Positions 18,176 through 26,603 of a stretch of 64,000 bases of DNA are shown here, piece after piece. The translations under genes were made by a program, and so were the position numbers. The stretch comes from Methylobacterium sp. E-065 (lineage in GTDB: Bacteria > Pseudomonadota > Alphaproteobacteria > Rhizobiales > Beijerinckiaceae): positions 124,001 to 188,000 of the forward strand of contig NZ_JAKSYD010000100.1 in assembly GCF_022829605.1 (NCBI RefSeq), in the 5' to 3' direction. Each line of letters begins with the position of its first letter. Position 1 is the first letter of the stretch. The notes under the pieces are model-generated. The model made no database searches. It saw only the letters and a list, made by a program, of their open reading frames with translations, and was not told the DNA's origin.

Positions 18176-18193
18176 GTGCGCTTGTAAGCGCAC
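18176..18193. promoter_or_regulatory. perfect 18-nt palindrome upstream of gntR
   Basis: GTGCGCTT-GT-AAGCGCAC, with 8-bp perfect arms, ends 49 nt before the gntR start codon. A dimer-binding operator for autoregulation is the simplest reading. It shares no core with the GGYATAC sites, so it may bind a different regulator. Confidence 0.5.
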
Positions 18194-18242
18194 GACTGAG
18201 AATGCGTGCGGTCCATCATACAAGTGAGCCGCTGGACCAGGG

Positions 18243-18935
18243 ATGTCGAACTCCGAACCGCTGAGCGTCAAGCCGATCGTTGCCAGTTCAAGTCTCCGGA
18301 CTTTGGCGTACGAGGCGCTAAAGACGGCTATCACCAACATGGATATCTACGGGCGGCCGGACGAGGTGAGGCTCGATGAGCGCAAGCTCTCGCAGGATCT
18401 CGGCGTCAGTCGCACGCCCGTGCGCGAGGCGTTGACCGTGCTTGAGCAGGAAGGCTTCGTCCGCTCGGAAGCGCGGCGCGGTGTCTTCGTCATCAAGAAG
18501 AACAAGCACGAGATCGTCAGCATGATCCACGCCTGGACGGCGCTGGAGAGCATGGCGGCGCGGCTCGCCTGCACCCGTGCGACGGAGGCCCAGCTGCGGA
18601 GCCTGCGTGACGCGTTCCCCGAATTCTTCGAGGGCCAGCCGTCCGAGCATATCGACGAGTATTCGGACGCCAATATCCGCTTCCATCAGCGGATCATCGC
18701 GCTGGGTCATTGCGAAGCCATCGCGGATCTCACCAGCAATCTGCTGATGCATGTACGCGGGATTCGCAGCACGGCCCTGCGCCAGGGCGACCGGGCGGAG
18801 CGCTCGATCCGCGAGCACGTCGCCATCATTGCCGCGCTTGAGGCGCGGGATGCCGATCTGGCCGAGCGCCTCGTGCGCGAGCACGGTCTCGGCCTCGCGC
18901 AGCACGTCGACACCTACGGCGATTACCTCGACTGA
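18243..18935 (+). CDS. GntR-family regulator with FCD (FadR C-terminal) domain
   Basis: A 230-residue dimeric repressor/activator. The winged helix-turn-helix covers about residues 20–85 with LDERKLSQDLGVSRTPVREALTVLEQEGFV, the hallmark of GntR proteins, and ends in the wing ARRGVFVIKK. The FCD ligand domain follows (about 95–222); its metal-binding histidine/aspartate set is suggested by D-A-N-I-R-F-H, H-V-R-G and R-E-H-V-A-I-I. Divergence from the antiporter gene and proximity to frc suggest it senses an oxalate- or C1-related carboxylate. The ligand is not determinable from the sequence. Confidence 0.9.
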   Translation: MSNSEPLSVKPIVASSSLRTLAYEALKTAITNMDIYGRPDEVRLDERKLSQDLGVSRTPVREALTVLEQEGFVRSEARRGVFVIKKNKHEIVSMIHAWTALESMAARLACTRATEAQLRSLRDAFPEFFEGQPSEHIDEYSDANIRFHQRIIALGHCEAIADLTSNLLMHVRGIRSTALRQGDRAERSIREHVAIIAALEARDADLAERLVREHGLGLAQHVDTYGDYLD

Positions 18936-19273
18936 GGCGATCGCCGCCGCGTCGTGATAACTAGACGCCGTCTGTCGCGCCGCTCTTAGCAATGACCGAC
19001 ACGAAAATCTGACGTCCCCCTCGCTCCGATACGGGCACCTATAGACACGTCCAACGAAGATTATCGCGGCGCAGCATGCGCGATTGCGCAGAGGCGGGGC
19101 GGCCCAGCGCTATGCGCATGATCCAGCCGGCGACGGCCAAAAATTGGCTATCGCGCGTCGTGATATGCATGCGCCGCATGCTCGGCATTCCGTATCTGGC
19201 ATACCACATTGCAGGGCGGCATGGCATTTACTGCGTCGCACCATGAGCCGCAGGGCCGACCCGGAGTTCCACG
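18936..19273. other. intergenic region with two inverted repeats
   Basis: Of 338 nt without a supported gene, two sites stand out: GCATGCG-C-CGCATGC at 19167–19181 (7-bp perfect arms, 1-nt centre) and TGGCATACCA at 19197–19206, which fits the GntR motif seen near frc and the antiporter gene. Both lie upstream of a 50-residue membrane peptide gene. Confidence 0.45.
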
Positions 19274-19426
19274 ATGATCGCCAGCTTCTTCATCATTCTC
19301 GTAGCGTTCGCGATCTGCCAGGCCATCCTGACGGTGAAGTTCGCCGATTTCCTGAGCCCCAAGGACGGGTCCGAGACCGTTGCCGCCGGGCCGCGCGGCG
19401 CTGTCGGATCCGCCAAGCTTGCGTGA
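19274..19426 (+). CDS. small single-pass membrane protein
   Basis: A 50-codon gene that begins MIASFFIILVAFAICQAIL, one transmembrane helix directly at the N-terminus, followed by a hydrophilic tail rich in glycine and alanine (SPKDGSETVAAGPRG). GGAG is present 9 nt before the ATG. The family is not recognised. It lies 70 nt downstream of TGGCATACCA, a possible GntR site, so it could belong to that regulon. Small size makes the call moderate. Confidence 0.5.
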   Translation: MIASFFIILVAFAICQAILTVKFADFLSPKDGSETVAAGPRGAVGSAKLA

Positions 19427-19531
19427 TCAGAATTGCGCGCGTTGGACTGTTGTTTGCCGACAGCGCGCTGACTGCGTAGAGTTAACGCTTTCCTCGCAAC
19501 TTTCCGTTAGGGTCAACGCACAGTTGACCCA

Positions 19532-20629
19532 ATGGGCGAGGGAGCAACCGTGGTGGCCCTCGGCTCTGCAACGCAATACGCGGACCAGTCCTTCGTCCTG
19601 CTGATCTCCGATCGGCCTTCGGAGCGAGCCGCCCTGGAACGGGCCATCGCTCTGGTGATGGACTGCCTGGCCGTCGACGGTGACGCTGCTCTTCCGGCGG
19701 AACGGCCGCATCTCATCATTCTGGACGTGCCACCGGATCGAGCCGTCGCGCTCGAAACAGCCTATCGCACGGCGAAGCCGCCTGTGCCGCGCCTCATCCT
19801 CGCGCGCGGCGAGGAGTCGTTTCAGGCAGCCGCGCACCTCCATGTGCTTCCGGCCACGACATCGCGTCAGGTCGTCCTGGCCAACGCCTTCGCCATGATC
19901 GAGGAGGCGACGCGGTCGGCCAAAACGCGCGCCCGACGACTCGGAGAGCACGTCACCGGCGCCACTGCGATCGTTGCAGACCTGTTCGACAGCGCCGCGC
20001 TCGGCGCCGGGCTCCAGCGAGCCGATATCGACCGCGGGACCGAACTGGTCCTGGCCGCGGTGTCGGAGGTCGGGATCGGCGGCTGGCTTGAGGCGGTCTG
20101 GCGTCACGATATCGGGGTCTATCAGCACACGCTGGGGGTCGCCGGCCATGCGGCGACCTTCGGGGGCCAGATCGGCTTGAGCCGCGGCGATCTCGACCGT
20201 CTGGTACGCGCCGCGCTCCTTCACGATATTGGCAAGTCACGGATTCCGGTCGACATCCTGAACAAGCCCGGGCCGCTCAATGCCGAGGAATACCGGTTGA
20301 TGCAGCGTCATCCGGATATCGGTGCCACGCTGCTGAAAGCGCAGGGCGAGTTCGAGCCCGAAGTCCTCGACGTCGTACGCCATCACCACGAGCGCCTCGA
20401 CGGAAAGGGCTATCCGGACCGCCTCGCCGGCGGCGCCATCAGCGACCTCGTGCGGATCGTGAGCATCTGCGACGTGTTCTCGGCGCTGACCGAGCGGCGG
20501 ACTTATCGTCAGCCGGCCAGCGGGCCGGAGGCGCTGGCGATCATGGTCGAGGCTCAAGGTCACCTCGACCCGGATCTCCTGCGCGCGTTTGCGCCGGTCA
20601 TGCTCGGGAGCAACGCTCTGGCAGCCTGA
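19532..20629 (+). CDS. HD-GYP domain protein with degenerate receiver-like N-terminus
   Basis: A 365-residue putative cyclic-di-GMP phosphodiesterase. The HD-GYP core (about residues 190–350) shows HTLGVAGHAATFG, the HD pair in LLHDIGKSRIP, HHHERLDGKGYPD with the GYP triad, and the later D in VRIVSICDVFSALTERR. Residues 20–120 look like a receiver fold (LLISDRPSERAALERAI ... LIILDVPPDRA) but lack a complete acidic pocket, so phosphorylation is doubtful. A helical linker joins the two. It stands alone, with CAP and recJ genes downstream. Activity against c-di-GMP rather than another cyclic dinucleotide is inferred from the family. Confidence 0.88.
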   Translation: MGEGATVVALGSATQYADQSFVLLISDRPSERAALERAIALVMDCLAVDGDAALPAERPHLIILDVPPDRAVALETAYRTAKPPVPRLILARGEESFQAAAHLHVLPATTSRQVVLANAFAMIEEATRSAKTRARRLGEHVTGATAIVADLFDSAALGAGLQRADIDRGTELVLAAVSEVGIGGWLEAVWRHDIGVYQHTLGVAGHAATFGGQIGLSRGDLDRLVRAALLHDIGKSRIPVDILNKPGPLNAEEYRLMQRHPDIGATLLKAQGEFEPEVLDVVRHHHERLDGKGYPDRLAGGAISDLVRIVSICDVFSALTERRTYRQPASGPEALAIMVEAQGHLDPDLLRAFAPVMLGSNALAA

Positions 20630-20749
20630 GCGCCGTGGCATCCCGGCCACGTCCCGCACAAACGGGCCGGGCCGATCCGCATCCGCCGTGCTTTCGCCGC
20701 AAGCCGGCCCGAGGGAGGCGCCCTCCCTCTCAGCGTTGCCGACCGGACC

Positions 20750-21244
20750 GTGCCGAACCTGACCCGCCCCCTCGCCGCCGCCCTGCTGCTCACCCTGACC
20801 GGATGCGGCGGCCTGTCCTTCACGCCGGAGCCGACGGTCGAGAACGCCACCCATACGGCGGTGCTCGACGAGGTCGCGGCCGCGGCGGCGATCTCGGCCT
20901 ACCGTGTCCAGAACGGGTTGAGCCCGGTCGTGGTCGATCCGGTGCTGGTGAAGGCCGCCGCGTTCCAGGCCGGCAACAATGCCCGCCACGGCCAGCTCAG
21001 CCACGAGATCGGCGGGAGCTTCACGTCGCGCATGGCCTCGGTCGGGCTGGCGAAATCCTGGGCGGCCGAGAATCTGAGCGCGGGTTCCGAAACGCTGGAG
21101 CAGGTGCTCGCCCGCTGGAAGGCAAGCCCGGAGCACAACAAGAATATGCTGCTCCCGCAGATCCGCCGGATCGGCATCGCCCGCGTGGATGCGCCGGACA
21201 CGCGCTACAAGCGATTCTGGGCCTTGGTGATGGCCGGGGGTTAG
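20750..21244 (+). CDS. CAP/SCP-domain lipoprotein
   Basis: A 164-residue secreted protein starting at GTG. A lipoprotein signal ends in L-T-G-C (cysteine at residue 19). The rest is a compact CAP (cysteine-rich secretory/PR-1) domain with VVDPVLVKAAAFQAGNNARHGQLSH, AAENLSAGSETLEQVLARWKASPEH and NMLLPQIRRIGIA, which carry the two histidines and the glutamate of the CAP cavity. Bacterial relatives are common, but their roles are largely unknown; nuclease, protease and lipid-binding activities have been proposed. It converges with recJ. Confidence 0.85.
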   Translation: MPNLTRPLAAALLLTLTGCGGLSFTPEPTVENATHTAVLDEVAAAAAISAYRVQNGLSPVVVDPVLVKAAAFQAGNNARHGQLSHEIGGSFTSRMASVGLAKSWAAENLSAGSETLEQVLARWKASPEHNKNMLLPQIRRIGIARVDAPDTRYKRFWALVMAGG

Positions 21245-21253
21245 AGCGCACTC

Positions 21254-21278
21254 CGCCGAAGGGTATACCGGTTCGGCG
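21254..21278. terminator. inverted repeat between the convergent CAP and recJ genes
   Basis: CGCCGAA (21254–21260) and TTCGGCG (21272–21278) flank an 11-nt loop that itself contains GGTATACC. It starts 10 nt after the CAP stop codon. No T-run follows, so termination is possible rather than certain. Confidence 0.35.
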
Positions 21279-21353
21279 CAAGAGCGAGCGTCAATACAAA
21301 GATTGAGAGCCGTGCGCGATTGCAACGCGATCTGGCCCGGCTCTAACGCCGAA

Positions 21354-23168
21354 TCAATCGGCTGGTGCGAGGTCGACGATCCGCAGCTGCGCCCGCTCGG
21401 CGCCGCGCCATCGGTCGCACGACAGGGTGCCGGCCACGTGCATCTCGCGGCCGATACCGTTGAGCAGGGCCAGCCCGAGGGGGCGCTCGGCCGCCCGGAA
21501 GCAGATCGCCCCCACCGCCTGACCGTCGCGGCTGCGCAGGCGCGCGCGGACATGGTTCGATCCGACCACGCCCGCATCCACCAGCCGGTGGCGGCCTAGG
21601 GCAAAGATCGGCTCCGGGGCGCCCTGGCCGAACGGCCCGGCTTTCTGGAGCAGCCGCACTGTTTCCGCCGTGGCGCCGCCGGCACTGAGGCTCCCATCGA
21701 TCAGCAGCGCATCGGCCGCGCGCGCCAGGGCGACGCTCGACCCCAGGAGCGTGGCGAGGTGCGCTTCGAAGCGCGGGATGTCGTCGGCCCGGACGGTCAC
21801 GCCGGCCGCCATCGCGTGGCCGCCGCCTTTGGGCGCGATCCCGGCCTCCACGCAGGCGCGCACGGCGAGTCCGAGATCCGCCCCGGGGATCGAGCGACCT
21901 GAGCCGGTGGCGCTGCCGTCCGGACGAAGCGCGAAGGCGAAGGCGGGCCGGTTGAACCGTTCCTTCAGCCGCGACGCGATCAGGCCGACCACGCCCGGGT
22001 GCCAAGCGGCGCTCGCCGCCACCAGCACGGCGCGTGCGGGATCGCGGGTCACGGCGTGGTCCATTTTGGCTTCGGCCTCCATGACGGCCTGCGCCTCGAT
22101 GGCCTGACGCTCTCGGTTCAGATGATCGAGGTCGGCGGCGATGCGCGCGGCCTCCTCCGGATTGGCCGTGGTGAGCAGCCGGGCGCCGAGCCCCGAATCC
22201 CCGATCCGTCCGCCGGCATTGATGCGCGGCCCGAGCACGTAGCCGAGATGCCAGGCCTCCGGCGGCTCGCTCAAAGAGGCGGCGTCGAGCAGCGCGGCGA
22301 GGCCGGTCCGGCCGCGATGGCGCATCACGGTCAACCCCTGGTTCACGAACGCCCGGTTCAAGCCGGTAAGCGGCACCACGTCGGCCACGGTCGCCAAGGC
22401 CACGAGGTCGAGGGAATCGGTCAGGACCGGCTCGGGCCGGTTCGGCCCGAAGAACCCATCGCGGCGCAGGGCGCGGTTGAGGGCAACCAGGGTCAGGAAA
22501 ACCACGCCGGCTGCGCAAAGATGGCCGAGACCCGACAGATCGTCGAGGCGGTTCGGGTTCACGACGGCGCGGGCCGGCGGTAGCACCTCGGCGGCAGCGT
22601 GGTGATCGAGGACGATGACGTCGAGGCCCGACTTTTCCGCCTCTTCGAGGGGGGCGTGACCGCTCGTCCCGCAATCGACGCAGACCAGAAGGGTCGCCCC
22701 ATCTGCCGCAAGCGCGGTGATTGCACCAATATTGGGACCATACCCTTCGGTGATTCGATCGGGGATGTGGATCGGCGACCGGATCCCGAGGCCGCGCAGA
22801 TAGCCGGCCAGCAAGGCGGCGCTCGCGGCGCCATCGACATCGTAATCGCCGAACACCGCCACCGTCTCGCCGCGGCGCACGGCACGAACCAGGCGACGGA
22901 CGGCGGCATCCATATCGAGCAGCGTGTCGGGGTCCGGCATCAGGTCGCGCAGGCGCGGGGCAAGGTGGCGGGAGGCTTCGTCCGGTCCCACCCCACGGCC
23001 AGCAAGGACGCGGGCCAGCAGTTCCGGCAGCCCGTGGGCCTGCACCATCTTGGCGATCTGGTTCTGGACCGTCGTGCTGGTGCACCGCTCCTGCCAGCGG
23101 CGGCCGGTCACGGAGGCAGCCACACCCAGGAAGGCTGGCGGATCGGCGAGGAGCGCTACGGTTGACAC
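21354..23168 (-). CDS. recJ: single-stranded-DNA-specific exonuclease RecJ
   Basis: A 604-residue 5'-3' exonuclease used in recombination and mismatch repair. DHH-superfamily motifs appear in order: DYDVDG (motif I), VLDHHAA (motif III), GLGHLCAAGVVF and a second LATVADVVPLTGLNR, followed by the DHHA1 domain with KGGGHAMAAGVTV and the C-terminal OB-fold segment (AICFRAAERPLG). GTG at 23168 gives the family-like start STVALLADPPAFLGVAASVTGRRW; an ATG 10 codons further up is possible. It is a single gene, divergent in function from the pnt operon, which ends just upstream at a terminator. Confidence 0.95.
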   Translation of the reverse strand: MSTVALLADPPAFLGVAASVTGRRWQERCTSTTVQNQIAKMVQAHGLPELLARVLAGRGVGPDEASRHLAPRLRDLMPDPDTLLDMDAAVRRLVRAVRRGETVAVFGDYDVDGAASAALLAGYLRGLGIRSPIHIPDRITEGYGPNIGAITALAADGATLLVCVDCGTSGHAPLEEAEKSGLDVIVLDHHAAAEVLPPARAVVNPNRLDDLSGLGHLCAAGVVFLTLVALNRALRRDGFFGPNRPEPVLTDSLDLVALATVADVVPLTGLNRAFVNQGLTVMRHRGRTGLAALLDAASLSEPPEAWHLGYVLGPRINAGGRIGDSGLGARLLTTANPEEAARIAADLDHLNRERQAIEAQAVMEAEAKMDHAVTRDPARAVLVAASAAWHPGVVGLIASRLKERFNRPAFAFALRPDGSATGSGRSIPGADLGLAVRACVEAGIAPKGGGHAMAAGVTVRADDIPRFEAHLATLLGSSVALARAADALLIDGSLSAGGATAETVRLLQKAGPFGQGAPEPIFALGRHRLVDAGVVGSNHVRARLRSRDGQAVGAICFRAAERPLGLALLNGIGREMHVAGTLSCDRWRGAERAQLRIVDLAPAD

Positions 23169-23234
23169 GGGCGGCAACCTACACCGGCTGCGCCGCAAAA
23201 TCCCTGCCCCTGCCGCAACAGCGCCCTTGCGAAC

Positions 23235-23265
23235 AAAAACGGGGCGCGCATCGCTGCACGCCCCG
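23235..23265 (-). terminator. intrinsic terminator of the pnt operon
   Basis: Read leftward, CGGGGCG and CGCCCCG form a GC stem, extended by four more pairs (one G·U) and closed by a GCGA tetraloop, followed by TTTTTG. It lies 25 nt past the pntB stop codon. Confidence 0.8.
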
Positions 23266-23289
23266 AAAACCCGCGCCGAACCTGATGGG

Positions 23290-24687
23290 TCAGAAGGTCT
23301 TGATGATTTGGTCGACCACCTTCTTGGCGTCGCCGAACAGCATCATGGTGTTGTCGCGGAAGAACACCTCATTCTCGACGCCCGCGTAGCCCGAGCCCAT
23401 GCCGCGCTTGATGAACAGCACGGTCTTGGCCCGCTCCACGTCGAGGATCGGCATGCCGTAGATCGGCGAGGCCTTGTCGGTCTTGGCCGCCGGGTTGGTG
23501 ACGTCGTTGGCACCGATCACGAAGGCGACGTCCGCCTGCGGGAATTCGCCATTGATGTCCTCCAGCTCAAACACCTCGTCGTAGGGCACGTTCGCCTCGG
23601 CCAGCAGCACGTTCATGTGGCCCGGCATGCGGCCCGCCACCGGGTGGATGGCGTACTTCACGTCGACGCCCTCCTTCTTCAGCATGTCGGCCATCTCGCG
23701 CAGGCTGTGCTGCGCCTGGGCGACCGCCATGCCGTAGCCCGGGACGATGATGACCCGCTCGGCATTCTTCATGATGTAAGCCGCATCGTCGGCCGAGCCC
23801 TGCTTCACCGGCCGCGTCTCGACCTGACCAGGACCAGCTGCGGCGGTGTCGCCGCCGAAGCCTCCGAGGATGACCGAGATGAACGACCGGTTCATCGCGT
23901 GGCACATGATGTACGACAGGATCGCGCCCGAGGAGCCGACCAGCGAGCCGGTGATGATCAGCGCGAGGTTGCCGAGGGTGAAGCCGATGCCGGCCGCCGC
24001 CCAACCCGAGTAGGAGTTGAGCATCGACACGACCACCGGCATGTCGGCACCGCCGATCGGGATGATGATCAGGCCGCCCAGCACCAGCGAGGCGAGGATG
24101 ATCAGCCAGAACAGCACCTTCGACTCGGTGCCGATGAACAGCGCGAGCATCAGCACGAGGCCGGCGGCCAGCAGCGCGTTGATCAGGTGGCGCTGCGGCA
24201 GCATGATCGGCTTGCCGGACATCCGGCCGTCGAGCTTGGCGAAGGCGATCACCGAACCCGTGAACGTGATGGCGCCGATGGCCACGCCCAGGCCCATCTC
24301 GAACAACGACTGCTTATGATAGTGGCCGTTCTCGATGATGCCGAAGGCCTGCGGCGCGTAGAGGGCGCCGGCCGCCACGAACACCGCCGCGAGGCCGACC
24401 AGCGAGTGGAAGGCCGCCACGAGCTGCGGCATGGCGGTCATCGACACGCGCTTGGCGATCACTGCGCCGGCGCCACCGCCGATTCCGAGGCCGAGCAGCA
24501 CCAGGATCCAGGCGCCGAACCCGGCCGGCGGATGCCCGACCAGGGTGGTGAGGATGGCGAGCCCCATGCCGACCATGCCGTACAGGTTGCCCTGCCGGGA
24601 GGTGGTGGGGTGCGAGAGCCCCCGCAGCGCCATGATGAACAGGACGCCGGAGACGATATAGAGAAGGGAGGAGATGTTCTCTGACAC
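23290..24687 (-). CDS. pntB: NAD(P) transhydrogenase subunit beta
   Basis: A 465-residue inner-membrane subunit of the proton-pumping transhydrogenase, which makes NADPH from NADH using the proton motive force. The N-terminal half has about nine membrane helices, with the histidine-bearing segment AAFHSLVGLAAVFVAAG. The C-terminal NADP-binding domain (dIII) contains VIIVPGYGMAVAQAQH, YAIHPVAGRMPGHMNVLLAEA and VIGANDVTNPAAKTD. It is last in the leftward operon, 4 nt after the middle subunit. Its length is normal for the family. Confidence 0.97.
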   Translation of the reverse strand: MSENISSLLYIVSGVLFIMALRGLSHPTTSRQGNLYGMVGMGLAILTTLVGHPPAGFGAWILVLLGLGIGGGAGAVIAKRVSMTAMPQLVAAFHSLVGLAAVFVAAGALYAPQAFGIIENGHYHKQSLFEMGLGVAIGAITFTGSVIAFAKLDGRMSGKPIMLPQRHLINALLAAGLVLMLALFIGTESKVLFWLIILASLVLGGLIIIPIGGADMPVVVSMLNSYSGWAAAGIGFTLGNLALIITGSLVGSSGAILSYIMCHAMNRSFISVILGGFGGDTAAAGPGQVETRPVKQGSADDAAYIMKNAERVIIVPGYGMAVAQAQHSLREMADMLKKEGVDVKYAIHPVAGRMPGHMNVLLAEANVPYDEVFELEDINGEFPQADVAFVIGANDVTNPAAKTDKASPIYGMPILDVERAKTVLFIKRGMGSGYAGVENEVFFRDNTMMLFGDAKKVVDQIIKTF

Positions 24688-24691
24688 GAGC

Positions 24692-25147
24692 TCAGCCCTT
24701 CTTCTTGTACATGCTGAGCATGCGCTGCGTGACGAGGAAGCCCCCGAAGATATTCACGCTGGCAAGCACGATGCCGATGAAGCCGAAGAACCGGGCGATC
24801 CCGGTTCCCTTCTCGATCAGCGGCACGCCGACCGCGAGGATCGCGCCGACGATGATCACCGAGGAGATCGCGTTGGTGACCGACATCAGGGGCGTGTGCA
24901 GGGCCGGGGTCACCGACCAGACCACGTAGTAGCCGACGAAGATCGCCAGCACGAAGATCGCGAGCCGGAAGACGGTGGGATCGACCGCGCCGCCAGTGGC
25001 TGCACTGAGGCCGTGGCCCATGCCGTCAGCGATGAACTGCGCCTGGTTGGCGGCGTTCTGCGCCACCGCGGCAGCGGCGCGGGCGGCGTCAGCCAGCACG
25101 CGGGCCTGATCGGCCGCTTGGTCGGGAGGGACGATGACGGTTGCCAT
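24692..25147 (-). CDS. pntAB: NAD(P) transhydrogenase subunit alpha, part 2 (membrane part)
   Basis: A 151-residue membrane subunit that supplies the helices missing from the soluble alpha-1 protein in organisms with a three-gene transhydrogenase. About four hydrophobic segments are visible, including [20 protein letters not shown] and [20 protein letters not shown], a strongly conserved family stretch. An N-terminal extension of about 45 alanine-rich residues precedes them. It lies between pntAA (24 nt gap) and pntB (4 nt gap). The split alpha subunit is the usual alphaproteobacterial arrangement. Confidence 0.95.
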   Translation of the reverse strand: MATVIVPPDQAADQARVLADAARAAAAVAQNAANQAQFIADGMGHGLSAATGGAVDPTVFRLAIFVLAIFVGYYVVWSVTPALHTPLMSVTNAISSVIIVGAILAVGVPLIEKGTGIARFFGFIGIVLASVNIFGGFLVTQRMLSMYKKKG

Positions 25148-25171
25148 TCTGCTACTCCTCGCGACGAGATC

Positions 25172-26395
25172 TTAGTGCGCGCTCGAGGCGGCGGCGGAAC
25201 CCTTGCCGGCCTCGGACTTGGCGAGGCCCACGGACGCGGCTTCCGAGGCGGGCCCATCGGTCTTGGACTGGAAGGAGGCGTGCACCACCGAGCCTTCGCG
25301 GGTGAGATTCGTCGCCTTCACCAGCTCGTCGTCCCACTTGATGTTCAGCGCCTTCGACTCCTTGTCGATCAGCGTCTCGACGAAGGCGTAGAGATTGCGC
25401 GCGTAGAGGCTCGAGGCCGTAGCGGCGAGCCGCCCCGGCACGTTGAGATGCCCGACGATTTTCACGCCGCGCTCGGTGGTGACGATCTCGCCCGGCTTGG
25501 CGCCGGCGACGTTGCCCCCGCGCTCGACGGCGAGATCGATCAGGACCGAACCCGGCTTCATCGACGCCACCATCTCCTCCGAGACGAGCTTCGGCGCCGG
25601 GCGACCCGGGATCAGCGCGGTGGTGATCACGATGTCCTGCTTGGCGATGTGGCCCTTCACGAGCTCCGCCTGCTTCTTCTGATAGTCGGCCGACATCTCC
25701 TTGGCGTAGCCGCCCGCGGTCTCGGCCTGCTTGAACTCGTCGTCCTCGACGGCGACGAACTTGGCGCCAAGCGATTCGACCTGCTCCTTGGTGGCCGGAC
25801 GCACGTCGGTCGCGGTCACGACCGCACCCATGCGCCGGGCCGTGGCGATGGCCTGAAGTCCCGCGACGCCGACGCCCATCACGAAGACGCGGGCGGCCGG
25901 CACGGTGCCGGCTGCGGTCATCATCATCGGCATGGCGCGGCCATATTCGGCGGCACCGTCCACGACCGCGCGGTAGCCCGCAAGGTTCGCCTGGGACGAC
26001 AGCACGTCCATCACCTGGGCCCGGGTGATGCGCGGCATCAGCTCCATGGAGAAGCCGGCGACGCCGGCCTCCGCCATCGCCTTGAGGGCATCTTCGTTGC
26101 CGTAGGGGTCCATGATCGCCACCACGGTGGCGCCGCGCTTGAAGACCGGCAACTCCTCGGCGCTCGGCCGACGGACCTTGAGAACGAGGTCTGCGTCCCG
26201 CGCCGTGTCTTCGGCGCTTCCCGCGACCGTCGCGCCGGCGGCCTCATAATCGTCGTCCAGGAAGCCGGCCTTCGTGCCCGCACCGGACTGCACCACTACG
26301 TCGGCGCCCAACGCCTTGAATTTCTTGACAGTCTCGGGAACCGCAGCGACGCGCGGTTCCGCGGAGTCCGTCTCGGACAGCACAGCAATACGCAT
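25172..26395 (-). CDS. pntAA: NAD(P) transhydrogenase subunit alpha, part 1 (NAD-binding)
   Basis: A 407-residue soluble NAD(H)-binding domain (dI) of the transhydrogenase, related to alanine dehydrogenase. It shows ETDSAEPRVAAVPETVKKF near the N-terminus, the RQD-like loop region around SSQANLAGYRAVVDGA, and the Rossmann motif VMGVGVAGLQAIATARRMGA. VTTALIPGRPAPKLV and SVLIDLAVERGGN follow. A tail of about 40 residues (PASEAASVGLAKSEAGK) is longer than in E. coli and leads to the membrane part encoded next. It is first in the operon. Confidence 0.96.
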   Translation of the reverse strand: MRIAVLSETDSAEPRVAAVPETVKKFKALGADVVVQSGAGTKAGFLDDDYEAAGATVAGSAEDTARDADLVLKVRRPSAEELPVFKRGATVVAIMDPYGNEDALKAMAEAGVAGFSMELMPRITRAQVMDVLSSQANLAGYRAVVDGAAEYGRAMPMMMTAAGTVPAARVFVMGVGVAGLQAIATARRMGAVVTATDVRPATKEQVESLGAKFVAVEDDEFKQAETAGGYAKEMSADYQKKQAELVKGHIAKQDIVITTALIPGRPAPKLVSEEMVASMKPGSVLIDLAVERGGNVAGAKPGEIVTTERGVKIVGHLNVPGRLAATASSLYARNLYAFVETLIDKESKALNIKWDDELVKATNLTREGSVVHASFQSKTDGPASEAASVGLAKSEAGKGSAAASSAH

Positions 26396-26498
26396 GCGCG
26401 AATTCCCCTGAACAAGCTCGGCATTCCGAATGCGCGAACCCGCGCGGCTTTACGAGATGCTAAGCTTCTAGTCTGCGATGAAAACGGTGGGAATGTAA

Positions 26499-26532
26499 CT
26501 TGTGCTCAATCTAATTGCACGTCGTGCACAAG
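26499..26532. promoter_or_regulatory. inverted repeat upstream of pntAA
   Basis: CTTGTGC (26499–26505) and GCACAAG (26526–26532) are perfect 7-bp arms; GCAC-GTC-GTGC overlaps the right arm. It lies about 104 nt upstream of the pntAA start and downstream of the small gene at 26604, so it could be an operator for the operon or the end of the preceding transcript. Confidence 0.3.
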
Positions 26533-26603
26533 CATTCCGCTTCGCAGGGCGCGAGCGGGTCACGATACGGCATGACCGGTCCATCGGACCGAGCTGCCTA
26601 CGC

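Larger units (their letters stand above)
17769..18242. other. divergent promoter region between antiporter and GntR genes
   Basis: A 474-nt, comparatively AT-rich gap. It contains the antiporter's Shine–Dalgarno sequence, two copies of the candidate GntR motif (17817–17826 and 17952–17961) and a perfect 18-nt palindrome (18176–18193). Short open frames are present but lack coding character. Confidence 0.55.

Noticed and set aside
17879..18219. Short frames on both strands in the antiporter–gntR gap
   Set aside because: They overlap each other and the candidate operators and look non-coding.
21261..21270. GGGTATACCG, a fifth match to the GntR-type motif
   Set aside because: It lies in the loop of a hairpin between convergent genes, not in a promoter, so it is treated as chance.
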